From NCBI GenBank assembly GCA_036023115.1, contig JAYKKT010000046.1:2802501-2866500 (forward strand): DNA of 64,000 nt, in the 5' to 3' direction. The notes beneath the pieces were generated by a model. That model made no database searches. It had not been told where the DNA came from and saw only the letters and a list, made by a program, of their open reading frames with translations. Position 1 is the stretch's first letter. Each line of letters opens with the position of its first letter. This stretch comes from Brasenia schreberi. Lineage: Eukaryota; Streptophyta; Magnoliopsida; Nymphaeales; Cabombaceae. Both the position numbers and the translations under genes were made by a program. Shown piece by piece: positions 50,733 to 63,345 of the stretch.

Positions 50733-50742
50733 ATATATAAAA
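50733..50742 (+). promoter_or_regulatory. TATA box of the RINGv gene
   Basis: ATATATAAAA lies 72-81 bp upstream of the ATG at 50814, giving a 5' UTR of about 45-50 bases. Confidence 0.6.
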
Positions 50743-50813
50743 GGCCTACAAGGATCGATGATAACGTCCATAAAGCAAAGAGAAACGAGGAAGCTATAGA
50801 CGAGGGGGAAACA

Positions 50814-51409
50814 ATGAGGGATCATGTTGTGTTGACGGTGGACGAGTGCAATCCTTCGGTACCTCAGTGTAGGATTTGTCATGAAGAGGAAGATGAAGAC
50901 CCCAAGAACATGGAGAGCCCTTGTGCTTGTTCTGGCACTCTCAAGGTATCGTTCCTTATAGCCTTTTCTTTCCTGAGAAAAGTTGTCCTTGGAAAAACTC
51001 GAGTTGGTTGGTGGGGTCTGGTTTATGCCTCTCTCAAGCTATGATTCGTTGTGGGTTTTTGTTTATTGAGAAAAGTTTTCCATGGAAAAATTCAAGTTTT
51101 GATTGGTAGAGTTTGGTTTTCTTGGCAGTACGCTCACAGAAAATGCATACAGAGATGGTGTAATGAAAAAGGGAACACTGTTTGTGAGATTTGCCTGCAG
51201 GTAGGAATCTTGGTGTTGCTCTCTTCTTCACACGTTATGGAACCATGGATTGTTTTGTGTGGGTTTTGGGCTTTTGGGATTCTCTTTTTGTGTTTGGGAA
51301 TGATTTTCTGATATCTGCGGTTTGAAAACTTGCAGAAATTTGAACCTGGGTATACAGCACCTGCTAAAACGGAAACCTTTGGGCGCCTGCCTTTGTTTAT
51401 CAGGTTTGT

Positions 51410-51464
<55 letters not shown>

Positions 51465-54400
51465 TTTTGGTGGTTCTATGAAGGGAAGGTTCAAATAGAG
51501 ATTTAGGATTAGAGTTGGATTTGGAGTTCATGAAATGAATTCATGAATGAAAAATCTGAATCTTTCAGGGGTGAGACTCATAGCTCCATAGACCGGGAGC
51601 TTCAAAATCCGGGATTGGTTGCAATAGTTGCGGCAGATGGAGATTTTCTGGAGAGCGATTACAGAGAGAGCTCTCTTTCAAGCTGTAGGTCCGTGGCGCT
51701 AACGGTAACCTATCTGTCCGTCTTGTTCTCGATAATTGATAGAAGCTTTTCGGTTTTGAATTTTACGATTGTGGTTTGGTTTTTTAATGTAGTTTACCGT
51801 CATCCTGCTCATTCATCACGTTCTTGTTCTGTTGAGAGATGAAAAAGATCAGTGTGTTTTTACGCTCTTCACTGTAAGTCCCTCTCTCTCTCTAGTTCGG
51901 TTCATCTTTGCCCCCAATCGGATTCTGGGACCGGTGTGACACGAAACCGAGTCAATAATTTGTCTCGGTCTTGGCTTCTGAGAGAACCGGCATTGCATTT
52001 TCCCCTTTTTATAAGAAAAATAACTTCAGAAAAAGCTTATTGCATAATTCGAGAAGGTTAGTGTAGTTAGAACTCGAAAAAGCAGCCAGCGTTCCTTGAT
52101 TGCCACGTATATGGAGTAGCAACTTTGACTGTACACGTGGCAGTTTACTGGAGCGCCTTTTTGCTGAGGTGCTTACGCTGTATACCCTTCAAAAATTTTC
52201 TTTGGTTAAGGTTTGAGTTTCACCCTTTCTAGCTGGAAGCTAGCTGGACACGGGGATTCGAGTCACTGTGTAGCAAGCTAGTGCTTGTGCCTTTCTTTCT
52301 TTTGGATGCGAAACAAATGCCGACATCATGATGTGAGCATATAACATGACATTAATGCCTTTCTAGGAATAAAATGATTATTTGCATGTATATTCTTATG
52401 GAGGGTAGTTTAGGGAAAAATGATGTGGGTGCCTAAATCATTTTGACGGTTTGGATGCCTTCTTTCTGGCATCAGTCGTTTCGGGTCGGGTTTGACCCGG
52501 AAATAAGATGCACTCGAACCTCTTAGGATTTGGGTTTTGGTACCAAAAGAAGAAACCCATTAATTATGTATGAAATAATTGAATCTGTATCAACTAACAA
52601 ACAACTCAGCACGCATTTTTGGGCTTTTGGCTCCCGCACTCAATTAGTTAGTCCACCGCATTTTCTCCTTAAAGGGTGTTTGATTCCGAGGCCTGAGACT
52701 ACAGAACCAGAACAATTATGGTTCCCTTCGCAATCAAATGCAGATCTCAGTGCGCACTAAAGAAAGGGGTTGGACAACCTGATTATAAGGTCAACCTATG
52801 GCATGTCCCCTCCCATTACTGGTGGACCCGAAATTTTTCCAGTTATATTTGTATTTCACGTCCATAAAGCACTTATATTTCTTTATCTATAGTGACATAC
52901 TCAAGAATTTTTTATATTTCAAGTGACGTGATGTGATGTGCATCATGTGTCACCTCGTCCTAAAGTGAGTCTGCCATTGCCTCTAGTTTACAGTCCTGAC
53001 CTTGCAATCAAACACCCCCAAAGAAGACAACGAGATGGATCTCTCTGTATTCCAAGAATATCGGTGCGAAAGCCAGATATGGTTTCATTAAAAAAATTGA
53101 TTTCTTTTGATAAATGACCTACAAGTTTCAAAGTCTCCACATTAAGAAGCACAGTGTCTCCAAATATGGTCTGGTTACGGTTTATATTTTTTCTTATAGA
53201 ACCCGAATTGGACACAGATCTGAAGTTTGTTTTCAGTACAAAGAGTTCTCCACAATTCTCATTGGGTTTTTTCTTCCTCCAGCTCTTTCTTCTAAGGGCT
53301 AGTGGAATCCTACTTCCCTTCTACATAATGGCTCATGCGATCTCTGCGATTCAGCGCCGGCAGCAAGAGAACTTGCAGGTAACCTTCTCCAGTTTTTTTC
53401 TTCTTATTTGAATCGTTAGGTGTACTTGCTGCTATCTTGGTTCTGTATACAGATTCCCCTTAACCCATTAGGAATCTTGTATGGTTTTCATTGGATGGCA
53501 CATCTTTTTGTTTTTGCCAAATTAGGTGTCATAATTCATATGGTTGGTGAGGCATTTAACCAAAGAATAATTCAGTTAATAGGCTTTCAGGCAATGTTGC
53601 CCTGAGCGGCTGAATTTTTTCTGTAATGAATCTTTAGATCTACTTGCTGCTATCTTATTTGAATCATTAGGTCTACTTGCTGCTTTCTTGGTTCTGTACT
53701 AAATTTTTCGATTTTTCGGCTGAATTTGTTTTACTTGTATATTTAAAAGAAGTGGCTGAATCGAATGAAATCTAAATCGAAAAATTTACTGAAATTTAGC
53801 GTAATTGGTTCAGCCCCATGGACCCGAATTCCATCTCTCACATGAATGCAGACATGACAAAATTGTTTGTGAGTAGGCAGGACCTACCAAGCTTTGTTTG
53901 ATGGCAGAGGCTTTCAAGCAAATTATTTCTAGGCTTTTTTAATACATCCCCAATTCACATTGCTATACTGCCATCTCTCATGTGATTCCAATCAAGGGTG
54001 AACAGGAGGTGTGTGTGAGATACTATATTGGGTGTTGGGGTGGCTTAACACAAGTTAAGGCCTACAGCGAGAATTCTAAAAATTTTGGGGCCTGATTATA
54101 TATATTAAGTGTTAAAAATTTTTGAGGCCTAATGAAATTTATACTGTAATGAATCTGATTCTGGGGCCTTCGGCGGTTGCCTTACCTATGAGCCACCCTA
54201 ACACAAGTTAAGGCCCAATTCATCTGTATGGATGTTTGTTTCAGTTTCCATGTATCAGCTTCTGGTACAATCCGAAAAGCATCTATGCTTTTGTTATTAT
54301 TTCTCCTTTAAAAAGCAAAAGTAACTTTTCGCTTTGCCAATCTGGATCATTGATCCATGATAATCAAACGGTCCAGCGTGACTTATTTTTGATTGCATAC

Positions 54401-54662
54401 AGATCGGTTTCTCCATAGACACATACACACATATATGTATATAAACTTATTCTTTAGTTTCGTTTCTTTGGTGTAAAAGTTCAGTCCCCTTTCTCAATGT
54501 TATCATTTCCATCCTCAGTATGATGGTTTTCACACCGGAAACTATGACAACGATGATGATGCTATTGACAACGACGATGGTGATGATGATCATGATGATT
54601 TCGTCGACCACGAGAACTATGATATAGAGCAGCAGCAGCAGCAGCTGCATCGTGGAGTCTAG
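50814..54662 (+). CDS. MARCH-type RINGv zinc finger membrane protein, probable E3 ligase (242 aa, seven exons)
   Basis: Exons 50814-50945, 51129-51200, 51336-51403, 51569-51704, 51793-51873, 53283-53378 and 54519-54662 join in frame to 729 nt. The RINGv domain (C4HC3) uses Cys19, Cys22, Cys37, Cys39, His47, Cys50, Cys63 and Cys66. [10 protein letters not shown] segment follows, then SCRSVALT and two hydrophobic spans (about 132-151 and 157-184) joined by a short charged loop, the DUF3675-type plant arrangement. The last exon is unusual: 47 residues very rich in Asp and Asn, then five Gln. Family members are ER or endomembrane E2-dependent ubiquitin ligases; the substrate is unknown. Intron 3 holds a (CT)n tract (51413-51462). 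Intron 5 is 1.4 kb and carries a MITE-like segment. Confidence 0.92.
52672..53025. mobile_element. MITE-like segment in RINGv gene intron 5
   Basis: AAAGGGTGTTTGATTCCG at the left and GCAATCAAACACCCCCAAAG at the right are inverted termini of the GGGTGTTTGATT type seen in plant hAT/PIF-like MITEs. About 350 bp, no ORF. Target duplications are not clear. Confidence 0.45.
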
Positions 54663-54892
54663 TGCATGTTGATAACAAAGATAGCACAGAGATCTGGTGC
54701 AGTGATATCACACAGCAAAATTAAAGCAGCACTTCATTTGCTCAAAGACGAGGAGGAAGAAAGTTTTCAAATAGAAAGCGCGTTGAGCACACAGAAGTCT
54801 AGTGTTCCCACAAGGGATGGAGCTGCTTCAGAGCTGTTGTGGACTAAGAGCCACTTTTGATCTTATATTTTTTATATCAAAATCACATGGCT

Positions 54893-55020
54893 GGTGGTCT
54901 TCAAAATTAATATTACATGATAAAAGATAAAATGAAAGAGATGCAAATAAGATGGTTTGAACATGTTAGAAAGACGATCTTAATAGAAGGAAACCCGCAA
55001 CAAACGTAATAAACCATAAT
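54893..55020 (+). mobile_element. LINE ORF2 3'-end fragment
   Basis: The frame reads IKDKMKEMQIRWFEHVRKT, then a short run to a stop. This matches the conserved EDKMRENRLRWFGHVxRR block near the end of plant L1 ORF2. It lies about 230 bp downstream of the RINGv stop codon. Confidence 0.6.
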
Positions 55021-55189
55021 ATTTCTTTATGGAGTTTAATACTACTATGGCATAGGATCTAGCTCCATGGCAACTAAGAATCCATCTAGTGAACTCAAAA
55101 AGCTTGGTTTGATTTGATTTAGTAGACCACCGGTATCCATATCCACATGATACCTGTCAACGTAGATCAGGCCCTATATCCAAACATGT

Positions 55190-55600
55190 CTGTACCTAAA
55201 CATCACCAGTTTGGAACCGAATCATCTGTCAAACCAGTGGTAACCGGAACCGGGGACACTCGGTTCAGTTATGGTTTATGGTTTTCAGAAACCGATCTGA
55301 AACCAAAACCAGGAGTGACTGTTTCAAACCTTCGCTAATATATTTTAGATATTTTTTTAAAAACTCCTCATTAGAAATAAATCGTTAGCTCAGTGGTAGA
55401 GCATTTCCTACCGTTGCAATTGATGGGGAGTTGGACTCCGAGAAGGCGGATTGCACTTGTATTTTTTAAAAATTGAAACCACCATGCCAACCGTTCGGTT
55501 TCGGTTCCCGACAAACCGAAATTGCGAGTTTGAAACCATCGGTTCCAGTTTATCCAGAACCAGACATTCCTACCTGTACATGCACCATTTCCACGTTCAC
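55190..55600. repeat. GGTTC/AACCG-rich foldback element split by a SINE
   Basis: The left half contains GTAACCGGAACCGGGGAC and GAAACCGATCTGAAACC. The right half contains GTTCGGTTTCGGTTCCCG and CCATCGGTTCCAG. The SINE-like copy at 55378-55465 lies between the halves. Confidence 0.5.
55378..55465 (+). mobile_element. SINE-like repeat, family 1 copy g, nested
   Basis: CGTTAGCTCAGTGGTAGAGC is a near-perfect tRNA A-box block. GGGGAGTTGGACTCCGAG is the B-box region. It ends in T/A-rich sequence. It interrupts the GGTTC-rich element at 55190-55600. From 55601 to 56271 no gene is supported. Confidence 0.55.
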
Positions 55601-56268
55601 GCACTTAACATGATGAATATCCTGTGTGTCTGTTTGCGTGCCCGCAACCTTATGCCACCACATGAAGCTGCTGCACACCAGAGCCAATGTCAAGGAGATC
55701 TAACTTGAACCATTTGCTGCCAATGCATTTGCTCGCACTGGACCAGCTATCATTGTGGAAGCATTGAGGGTTTGATTTCCATGGTAGATCTTTAAATATT
55801 TTCTGAAGCCATCTGGGTTGTCTAAGAAGCAATAAACTGGTTCAAGATGCTTGCTTTGAAGCAAGCTTCATTACGTAGAAACTTGGTTTTGGATATAAAA
55901 CTATCGGGATAAAATGCATAAAGTATTTGATATTACCAATTAAGAACATTGCTAAGTGTGAATCTGAAGCAAGATCAAGCACAATATTGATTAACAATCC
56001 ATGTAGTTGACCCCATTCAGCATGAGATTGTCTTGGTTTTGGATATGGATCTAGCACCAATTTGAGAATATAAATCCACATACTGGTAAGAAAACCATAC
56101 ATGATGTATGAGTTGCTTATCATACTGGAGATCCAATAAAACCAACCAGAACAAAGCCTTTCAGCACCATAAGTCAGACCAGCTACATGGATTCTTAGTC
56201 ATGGATTTTTTGTGATACATAGCAAATATTGATTGACACCCTTGTTACTTAATTTTTGGAAGGAGCTC

Positions 56269-56270
<2 letters not shown>

Positions 56271-56355
<85 letters not shown>
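56271..56355. repeat. Compound microsatellite (TG)n(AG)n
   Basis: About 40 bp of TG followed by about 45 bp of AG, roughly 290 bp upstream of the ESF2-like start codon. Confidence 0.95.
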
Positions 56356-56358
<3 letters not shown>

Positions 56359-56641
56359 TAGAAAAAGACAGTTTTCTGTGAATTTTGAAGTGTCGAGCCG
56401 GCTCGCCTGAATTTGGAGAAGAAGAGAAGCGGCCTTGGAACTTCATAACTCGAACCACCTAAATCCCCCTATTGTGGTTTTATTTGTTGGATTTTAGTTC
56501 AGATTGGATCTTCAATAGGTCCGACCCCGGCATCGCCAAATTCACTGTAATCCTAGTCTCCTGGTTTCCCGCTTTGATTCTTTGCTTTCAGAACCACGCC
56601 CCTATTACTTTGAGAATCGATAGCTGAGTTAGATTGACAAA

Positions 56642-57323
56642 ATGGACAAGGACGACGAAGTACAGACAAATCGAAGCATCACGGAAGCAAGTGAGATGTT
56701 GAATTCACCAAATAAGGAAGAGAAGGCAAGACTAGCAAAGGAGAAAAGAAAGAAGCGTTTGCTTAGAGAATTAGGCGTCACGAGCAAACGGGGTGTCTGT
56801 TACTTGAGTCGCGTTCCCCTTCAGATGGACCCTCTCAAGCTCCGGCAGATACTTTCTAAGTATGGTGAGGTCCTGCGGATATACCTCGTGCCGGAAGGTG
56901 TGCCACTAACAATTCTGTCTAACTTTGCTTTTCAACAGTAAGTGGTCCTTAATCTTAGTGTCTCTTTGATTATCTGGACAGACCCAACTTCCCAAGTGCA
57001 TCGCAAGAGTGCTGGTGGCCATCGAGGTCGACAATTTTCTGAAGGGTGTGTATCATTCATCCATTATTAAGCAGAAATTCTCTTTGCATGGTTGTTGACA
57101 TACTTGTGCAACTTGTTTCTCAACTGCAAATGCTGATTGACGTTCTTTATTACTCCTCAATTTAGTCTATGAGCAATATTTTGTGTTATCCTTCCGAATT
57201 ATCTAGTGTTAATTGATTACGAGCTCTTTTGTATGTGCGTTATATCGTTTCTTAGGTGGGTTGAATTTGCAAAGAAAAGTGTGGCAAAGAGAGTGGCACA
57301 CACTCTAAGTGGTGAACAGATAG
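56642..57323 (+). CDS. ESF2/ABT1-like RNA-binding protein, first three exons (partial)
   Basis: Exons 56642-56897, 56982-57045 and 57256-57323 join in frame to about 129 residues. The N-terminus is charged and Lys-rich (EEKARLAKEKRKKRLLRELG), followed by an RRM beginning RGVCYLSRVP, with KYGEVLRIYLVPE, VHRKSAGGHRG and FSEGWVEFAKKSVAKRVA. This is characteristic of the Esf2/ABT1 family, nucleolar proteins needed for 18S rRNA processing in the small-subunit processome. The frame stops after GEQI at a GTATGC donor. The remaining RRM end and C-terminal helix are not found before the Copia element at 57703, nor in the 250 bp after it. So the element lies in intron 3 and the rest is beyond the window, or the gene is truncated. 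Confidence 0.85.
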
Positions 57324-57697
57324 GTATGCATATGAATCTTTTATCGTTTTTTGACAATTTTTTTAATTTTCAACAGAAAGTGAAACTTATATGACATCCA
57401 ATCATCAATTTGGCAATTTTGTATGTTATGATTGCTTAATCTTGTTTGGTCCAGTATATTGCAGTGCGTAGTAATGGTAATGCCAATCAATATAGGGAAG
57501 TGATGCGTATCTTTGAGAATTGTATCATATCTGATGCTTCGTGTATCAGCATCTTTAAATTTTATCCTTTTTATCAGTGTCTACCATCAATTTTTGTTGT
57601 TGATTAGAACCCTTCTAATTCACTCCGTTTAATGAAATAACACTTATGAATTTGTAACTTTACAGATTTTTGCAATAAAATCGTTTCTAGTAGATTT

Positions 57698-57702
57698 GCT
57701 CT
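57698..57702. repeat. Target-site duplication GCTCT, left copy
   Basis: GCTCT immediately precedes the 5' LTR start TGTAAGG. The same five bases follow the 3' LTR end at 63746-63750. Confidence 0.75.
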
Positions 57703-58140
57703 TGTAAGGAAATGGCCATTCTCGGCAACCCCAGCCCAAAAACAGCCGTTATATGTGGACGGGATGCGGGAAAGAGTGGCTGTAACGGCATCAAAAGCCG
57801 AAACCACTGAACAGTTTCCGAATATAACTCTAACGGTCCGGATAAGGGGCTCCATGACAGGAAAGCCCAGTGGAAAATCCGGGAAGGGATGGAGCAGGTG
57901 CTGCTTTATAAATAGAGAGCAACACAACAGATTGGTATCCATCTATCAATCATTCACTCATGCACAGAGAAATCCCGAGAAAGAGAGAGCCTTCTTCCCA
58001 AGCAAACCCCACTAAGAGGAAACATCAAAACATCAAAATCACATACCTGTTTTCCGTTGTTGCGTACTTGAGCAAGAAGATGAGGGCATCGGGAGGTCGA
58101 GAAAAGCAAGAAACCGACAAGGAGTCGACCAGAAGACTCA
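57703..58140 (+). repeat. 5' LTR of the Copia element
   Basis: Begins TGTAAGGAAATGGCCATTC and ends about AGAAGACTCA at 58140. Contains TTTATAAATAGAGAGC (TATA-like, about 57904-57919). It aligns with 63346-63745 with substitutions and several indels. The right boundary is inferred from the degenerate primer site. Confidence 0.75.
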
Positions 58141-58160
58141 TATCTAGTATGAGGGCCTGG
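58141..58160 (+). other. Degenerate primer-binding site
   Basis: TATCTAGTATGAGGGCCTGG resembles the plant Copia primer site TATCTGGTATCAGAGCC, complementary to initiator methionine tRNA, with at least three mismatches. Confidence 0.5.
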
Positions 58161-58241
58161 TTTTGACCCTGCAAACAGGTACGTATTAGAATAGAAAAAT
58201 ATATACAAAGAAGGAATGAGAGAAAAACTTCGTGTAAAGAC

Positions 58242-58405
58242 ATAACCTGAGTCGAGACAGGGCTCGCCTGAGTCGTAACTGGGCTTGCCTGAGTTGAGAT
58301 AGGGCTCGCCTGAGTCGTAACATGACTTGCTTGAGTCGAGATAGGGCTCGCCTGAGTCGTAACATGACTTGCTTGAGTCGAGATAGGGCTCGCCTGACTT
58401 GAGAC
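58242..58405. repeat. Minisatellite in the element's 5' untranslated region, 21/42-bp unit
   Basis: Alternating 21-mers such as CCTGAGTCGTAACATGACTTG and CTTGAGTCGAGATAGGGCTCG repeat about seven to eight times with point differences, making a 42-bp higher-order unit. The open minus-strand frame across it (heptad-like SPISTQA/SHVTTQA) is a product of the 21-bp periodicity. Confidence 0.85.
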
Positions 58406-61400
58406 AAGACAGAGGAACCTACTTGAGTCACGACATGACAGAAAACATGCCGGAAAAAGAAAGAAAACAACAACCTCGACAAGAGGTCGGCTGTAAAACA
58501 AGAACAAGCCGAAAAAAAGAAAGAAAACAATTGACAAAACCTCGACCGGAGGCCAGAGATCAGTTTTAAAATAAGAAGAGGCCTGAAAAAAAAGAAACCA
58601 ACGAACTGAACCTCGGCCAGGAGGCTGGAGGTCGGTTGTAAGACAACAGACGACCGAAGAAGGTCGTGGTGGCCGTAATAGTCCTCGACTAGGAAGCCAG
58701 AGAACGGATGCAGCAGAAAAGACGGCAGAAGGCCGTGGGTGGTCGTGGGCCACGAGCCGGAACGGCAGACACTGCCTTTCCTCTCTCTCTCCTCCACGCT
58801 TTTAACGTGCCTGAAAAACCGTGGACGAAAACTGATGATTTTTTAAAACTGACCCTAGTTTTGGATAACCGCCCCGGGCAGCAAATTGAAAAGTTTGTTT
58901 TGTCCCGGCCGGTTTTTGAAATTTACAGATTGTCACTGGATAAAATTACGAAAATATCCAAATATTTTTAGATAAAAAGATTGTTTTGCCCTTATAGAGG
59001 CAAAAAGTCAGTTTTACCCATTGATAGTTTATAAAAATTATGAAAACTGGGATATTGAGTTACCTTACTGCCCTTCTTGGTTAAGCTTATTAAAGTACTA
59101 TCATTGTGTCAAAAGACAAATTTGTCCCTATCCTTTTGAGAAAATTATAGATTTTGACTGAGGGGCAAAATTACAAATTTACCCCATTTAGTTACGAATT
59201 TTACAAAAATACCAAAAATTGATTTTACTATTATGCCTTTGGTCTTTTCTGAAAATTACAAAACCGGACAGACAGATAAAATTATTGTTCTACCCCTAGT
59301 ATTTTGAGAAATTATCAAAGGCAAGAATTTTTTGGGAAAATTACGAATTTATCCTAGTTTGCTTCTATATATTAAAAATGAGTTATTTTTAGCTCATTTT
59401 TGCGATAGTCTACATTGTGCTATGTATGTTTTGTTGCTTGTTAAATGTTTTATTTTTAGACCGTGTAATTGTTATAATTACCAAACACATAAAAATTAAC
59501 TCTAGAATATGTGTCGAAACTGACAAAAACTTAAAAGTTAAACGGTCTAAACTTCCAAACATGTAAGAGAAGGATATCAGTCGCGCTAACACTTAAAGGT
59601 GAAGAGTATGTGCTAAAAGAAGCTGTGCGTCCGCCAATACGAGACACAACCGAGCAACAGATAGAAATGTATAAAACATTTATAAAAGATGACACAATAT
59701 CAAGAACTGTCATATTAACATACATGAAGGATGACTTCATAAGGGTCTTCGAGGAATTCGAGACCGTCAAAGAGTTATTCGATTCAATAACAGCCAAATA
59801 TGACATAACTGCGAAGCTGCATGTCTAGTTGCTACTAAAGAAATATAATTTCGTTGAAAATGAAAGAAGGGGATAATGTAGTAGAACATATAAACCATAT
59901 GTTGGTAATGGCTAAGGACCTAGCTTTGGCAAAATCAGTCATCCCAGAACCGATGCAGATATTCACAAAACTAAACAGTCTTCTCCCGTCATGGAACATG
60001 ATCACCACTGCCCTTAGACTAGGGCCAGAAATCAACTTTTCTGAATTGCTCCTGAAACTAGCAATTGAGCAATAACATATGAGTAAAAATAAAAAGGAAA
60101 AATTGTTAGTAGTACAAGATGAGATAGGGTCTAGCTCTAAACTCAATCAAAAGAGAAGCAAGACATAATCTGCGTGATATTGGAATGTCTCTACATGGAC
60201 CGCCCGATAACTGGTTGGTGGATTGACTCTGGATCGATCAGACATATCTCGAAAACCAAGGAATGGACAATGGATCTAAAGGAATACAAACCAGGAGAAC
60301 ATTGGGTGTACATGGGAAATAATATTTTTTCAAATGTTTTGGGTACTCGGTCCTTTAGAATTTTTGTACAAGGCACACCGATTGTATTGACGGATGTATT
60401 AATTGTGTCATCTATAAGGCGCAATGTGGTTTCAATCCCTGTTTTAGTAAAGAAAGGTTTTGAGGTTAGGTTTGTTCCTAGCAAGGTGACTGTGGGAAAA
60501 CATGGGAGATATTTTTCTCTATGGAATTTGATGTAGAAGATGGACTCTTCAAACTGAAAGTCAACGAAAATAAAAATCCTTCTACTTATATTGACTGTGC
60601 CTTTAATGTTGATGTGAATGTATGGCATAAATGCCTCGGGTATATAAGTCTGAAAAACTTGAGGAAATTATCCAACTTTGACTTACTTCCAAGATTTGAG
60701 GAAGATACTTTCAATAAGTGTTCAAGTTGTGTGAAGCTTGTATACAAGAAAAAATTATAAGAAAGGTTTTTCTCAAAGAGACAACAAGAGCAACAATCAT
60801 GTTTGAGGTAATTCACACAGATTTATATGGACCATTCAGAGTAAGGTCACATCGTGGAAAGGTTTATTTTATAATATTTATCGATGATTACTCGAGATAT
60901 ATGTATTTATATCTCCTAGCACATAAATCTGAGACACTTAAGCTTTTAAATAATATAAGCAAGAAGTTGAAAATCAAATGGGCATTCATTCAAAGTCTTA
61001 AGATGAGATCGAGGTGGTGAATATACCTCTACAGAATTTCTAGAATTTTGTAAAGACTTTGGTATTACAAAGCAAAATACAATGCCCAAAACACCTCAAC
61101 ACAATGGTTTAGCTGAAAGATATTACATGACCTTACCAAATATGATAAGTTCAATGTTAATTGATGCCTCTCTATCGACAATATTTTGAAGAGAAGCAGT
61201 AAGTACAGCGGTATGAGTACCATGTAAGGTTGTATTCACTACACCATATTAGATGTGATTTGGAAGAAAATCCAACCTAGGTCATCTCAGGAGGTGGGGA
61301 TTTGTTGCATATGGAAAGATCATTGATCAGTCTAGATAGGTCTTTGAGGTGTATATTCATCGGATATCCAAAAGGTTCAAAAGGATATCGATTTTATCAT

Positions 61401-63345
61401 AAGGACCACAGACTGATAGAGAGCAGAGATGTTGAATTCTTAGAAGATACTAAGAATGACATCCTCAAAAATAATGATGAGTATACTACAATATAATAGA
61501 CTTAGATCAATCAAGACCTTCTGAAAACAATCGAAACTTTAAGTGAACATAAAAGGCAAAGGGTCACACCATCATACTTAAAGGATTATCACACTTATCT
61601 TACAGAAGAAGTGTGAAATTTAGACGAAGTTTGTAATTCGATGGATTTAGATGAGTTAACTGATAACTTGACTTATCAAAAAGCTATGAACTCATCGGAA
61701 GCAACAAACTGGGGAAAAGTCATGGATGAGGAATTTGAGTATATTGAGAAAAACAAAGTCTAGGAATTAGGTGATTTGTCAAAAGGAGGGAAAGTCATAG
61801 GTTGTAAATGGATTTTGAAAAAGAAATATAAGATCGATGGTTCAATTGACAAGTTTAAAGTAAGGTCGGTTGCAAAGGATTTTTCGCAAAAGGAGGGGAT
61901 AGATAATGTGGAGACATATTTCCTTGTTGCGAAATTTGCATCCATAAGGATAATCCTAACAATATCTGCATATTATGATTTGGACTTACATCAGTTAGAT
62001 GTAAAGACAACCTTTTTAAATAGAGATTTAGATGAAATCATATATATGCAACAACCCAAAGGATAAATAGTTGAAGGCTGAGGAGATAAAGTATATAGGT
62101 TGAGAAAATCCCTATATGACCTGAAACAGTCACCTCGCCAATGGTATTTGACTTTTTAAAATGTCATTATAGAACTTGGGTTCGTGGCCAATGAACTTGA
62201 TCATTGTATATATGTCTAGAACAGTGGGAGCCACTTTGTCATCGTATCGTTATATGTAGATGACATATTGTTGAGTAGAAATGACAATGAGATGATTGTC
62301 AAAACCAAGTCATGGTTAAACTCAAGGTTCGAAATGAAGGATATGGGGGAAGCATCCTATATCCTCGGTATAAAGATCTCTCGAGATAGAGAATCTAAAC
62401 TCTTATGCCTAAGTCAGGAGAGATATATTGACTATATCCTCAAGAAATTCAAAATGGATAAATGAAGTCTGTTGTTACACCCATTGCAAAAGGGGTCCAA
62501 CTAAGTAAGGCTGATTGTCCCGATGAAGGAGAAAATAAGCCTAACGTTCCTTATGCACAAGCTGTGGGTAGTTTTATGAATGCTATATTGTGTATAAGAC
62601 CTGATATCAGTTTTGTTGTTGGTCTTATGAGTAGATATCAAAGTAATCCTAGATGACAACATTGGATAACTGTAAAAAAGATTTTAAGATATCTGAAAGG
62701 AACAAAAGACTTAAATTGTGTTTTCAAACACATGAACTGAAGGTGGTAGGATACTCACATGTTGACTTTGATGGGAGCAAAGATGACAACAAATCTACCT
62801 CGAGATAAATATTCTTATTTGGAGGTAGTGTTATTTCTTCGACATGTAAGAAATAGGGTTGTGTAGCATTACATACACAGGAAGTTAAATATGTTGCTTG
62901 TCATATGGCTGCAACGAGTGTCGTCTGGATAAGCTGCTTCATAAAAGATTTGAAGCTGGAGATAGTCGATGAACCAGTTGTCATTACTGTGACAACAACA
63001 CAACAATTACTCTTATGAAGAGTGGAGCTGACAACTCTAAGAGTAAGCATATAATGGTTAAATATCACTATGTTCATGATATGGTTATGAGAAAGGAAAT
63101 ATCCATCTTATACATGCCAACTAATGATATGTTGGTAGACTCCTTGACTAAAGGCATAACAAATGAGCTTTTCTCAAAACATATTGCAAACATGGGTTTG
63201 AGATATGTTTGATTGTTGTATAGGTAAATAACTACACAACGGGTAGTGATTGCAGTAGCATTCATTACATTACTTGAAAAACCCGGCAAAAGTGGGAGGA
63301 AAACCAGTATGTCAATTCACTTAGCTTGAATGGTGAAGTAAGAGA

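Noticed and set aside
55378..55465. Possible genuine tRNA gene
   Set aside because: The A-box is excellent but the sequence cannot close an acceptor stem and anticodon arm, and related copies exist; it is a SINE-like repeat.
58242..58405. CRISPR-like array
   Set aside because: Units are contiguous diverged 21-mers without spacers, in a plant retrotransposon.
58025..58797. Minus-strand ORFs of 242 and 203 codons
   Set aside because: They overlap the Copia 5' LTR/untranslated region; openness comes from the 21-bp minisatellite and lack of stops in purine-rich DNA, not from a recognisable protein.
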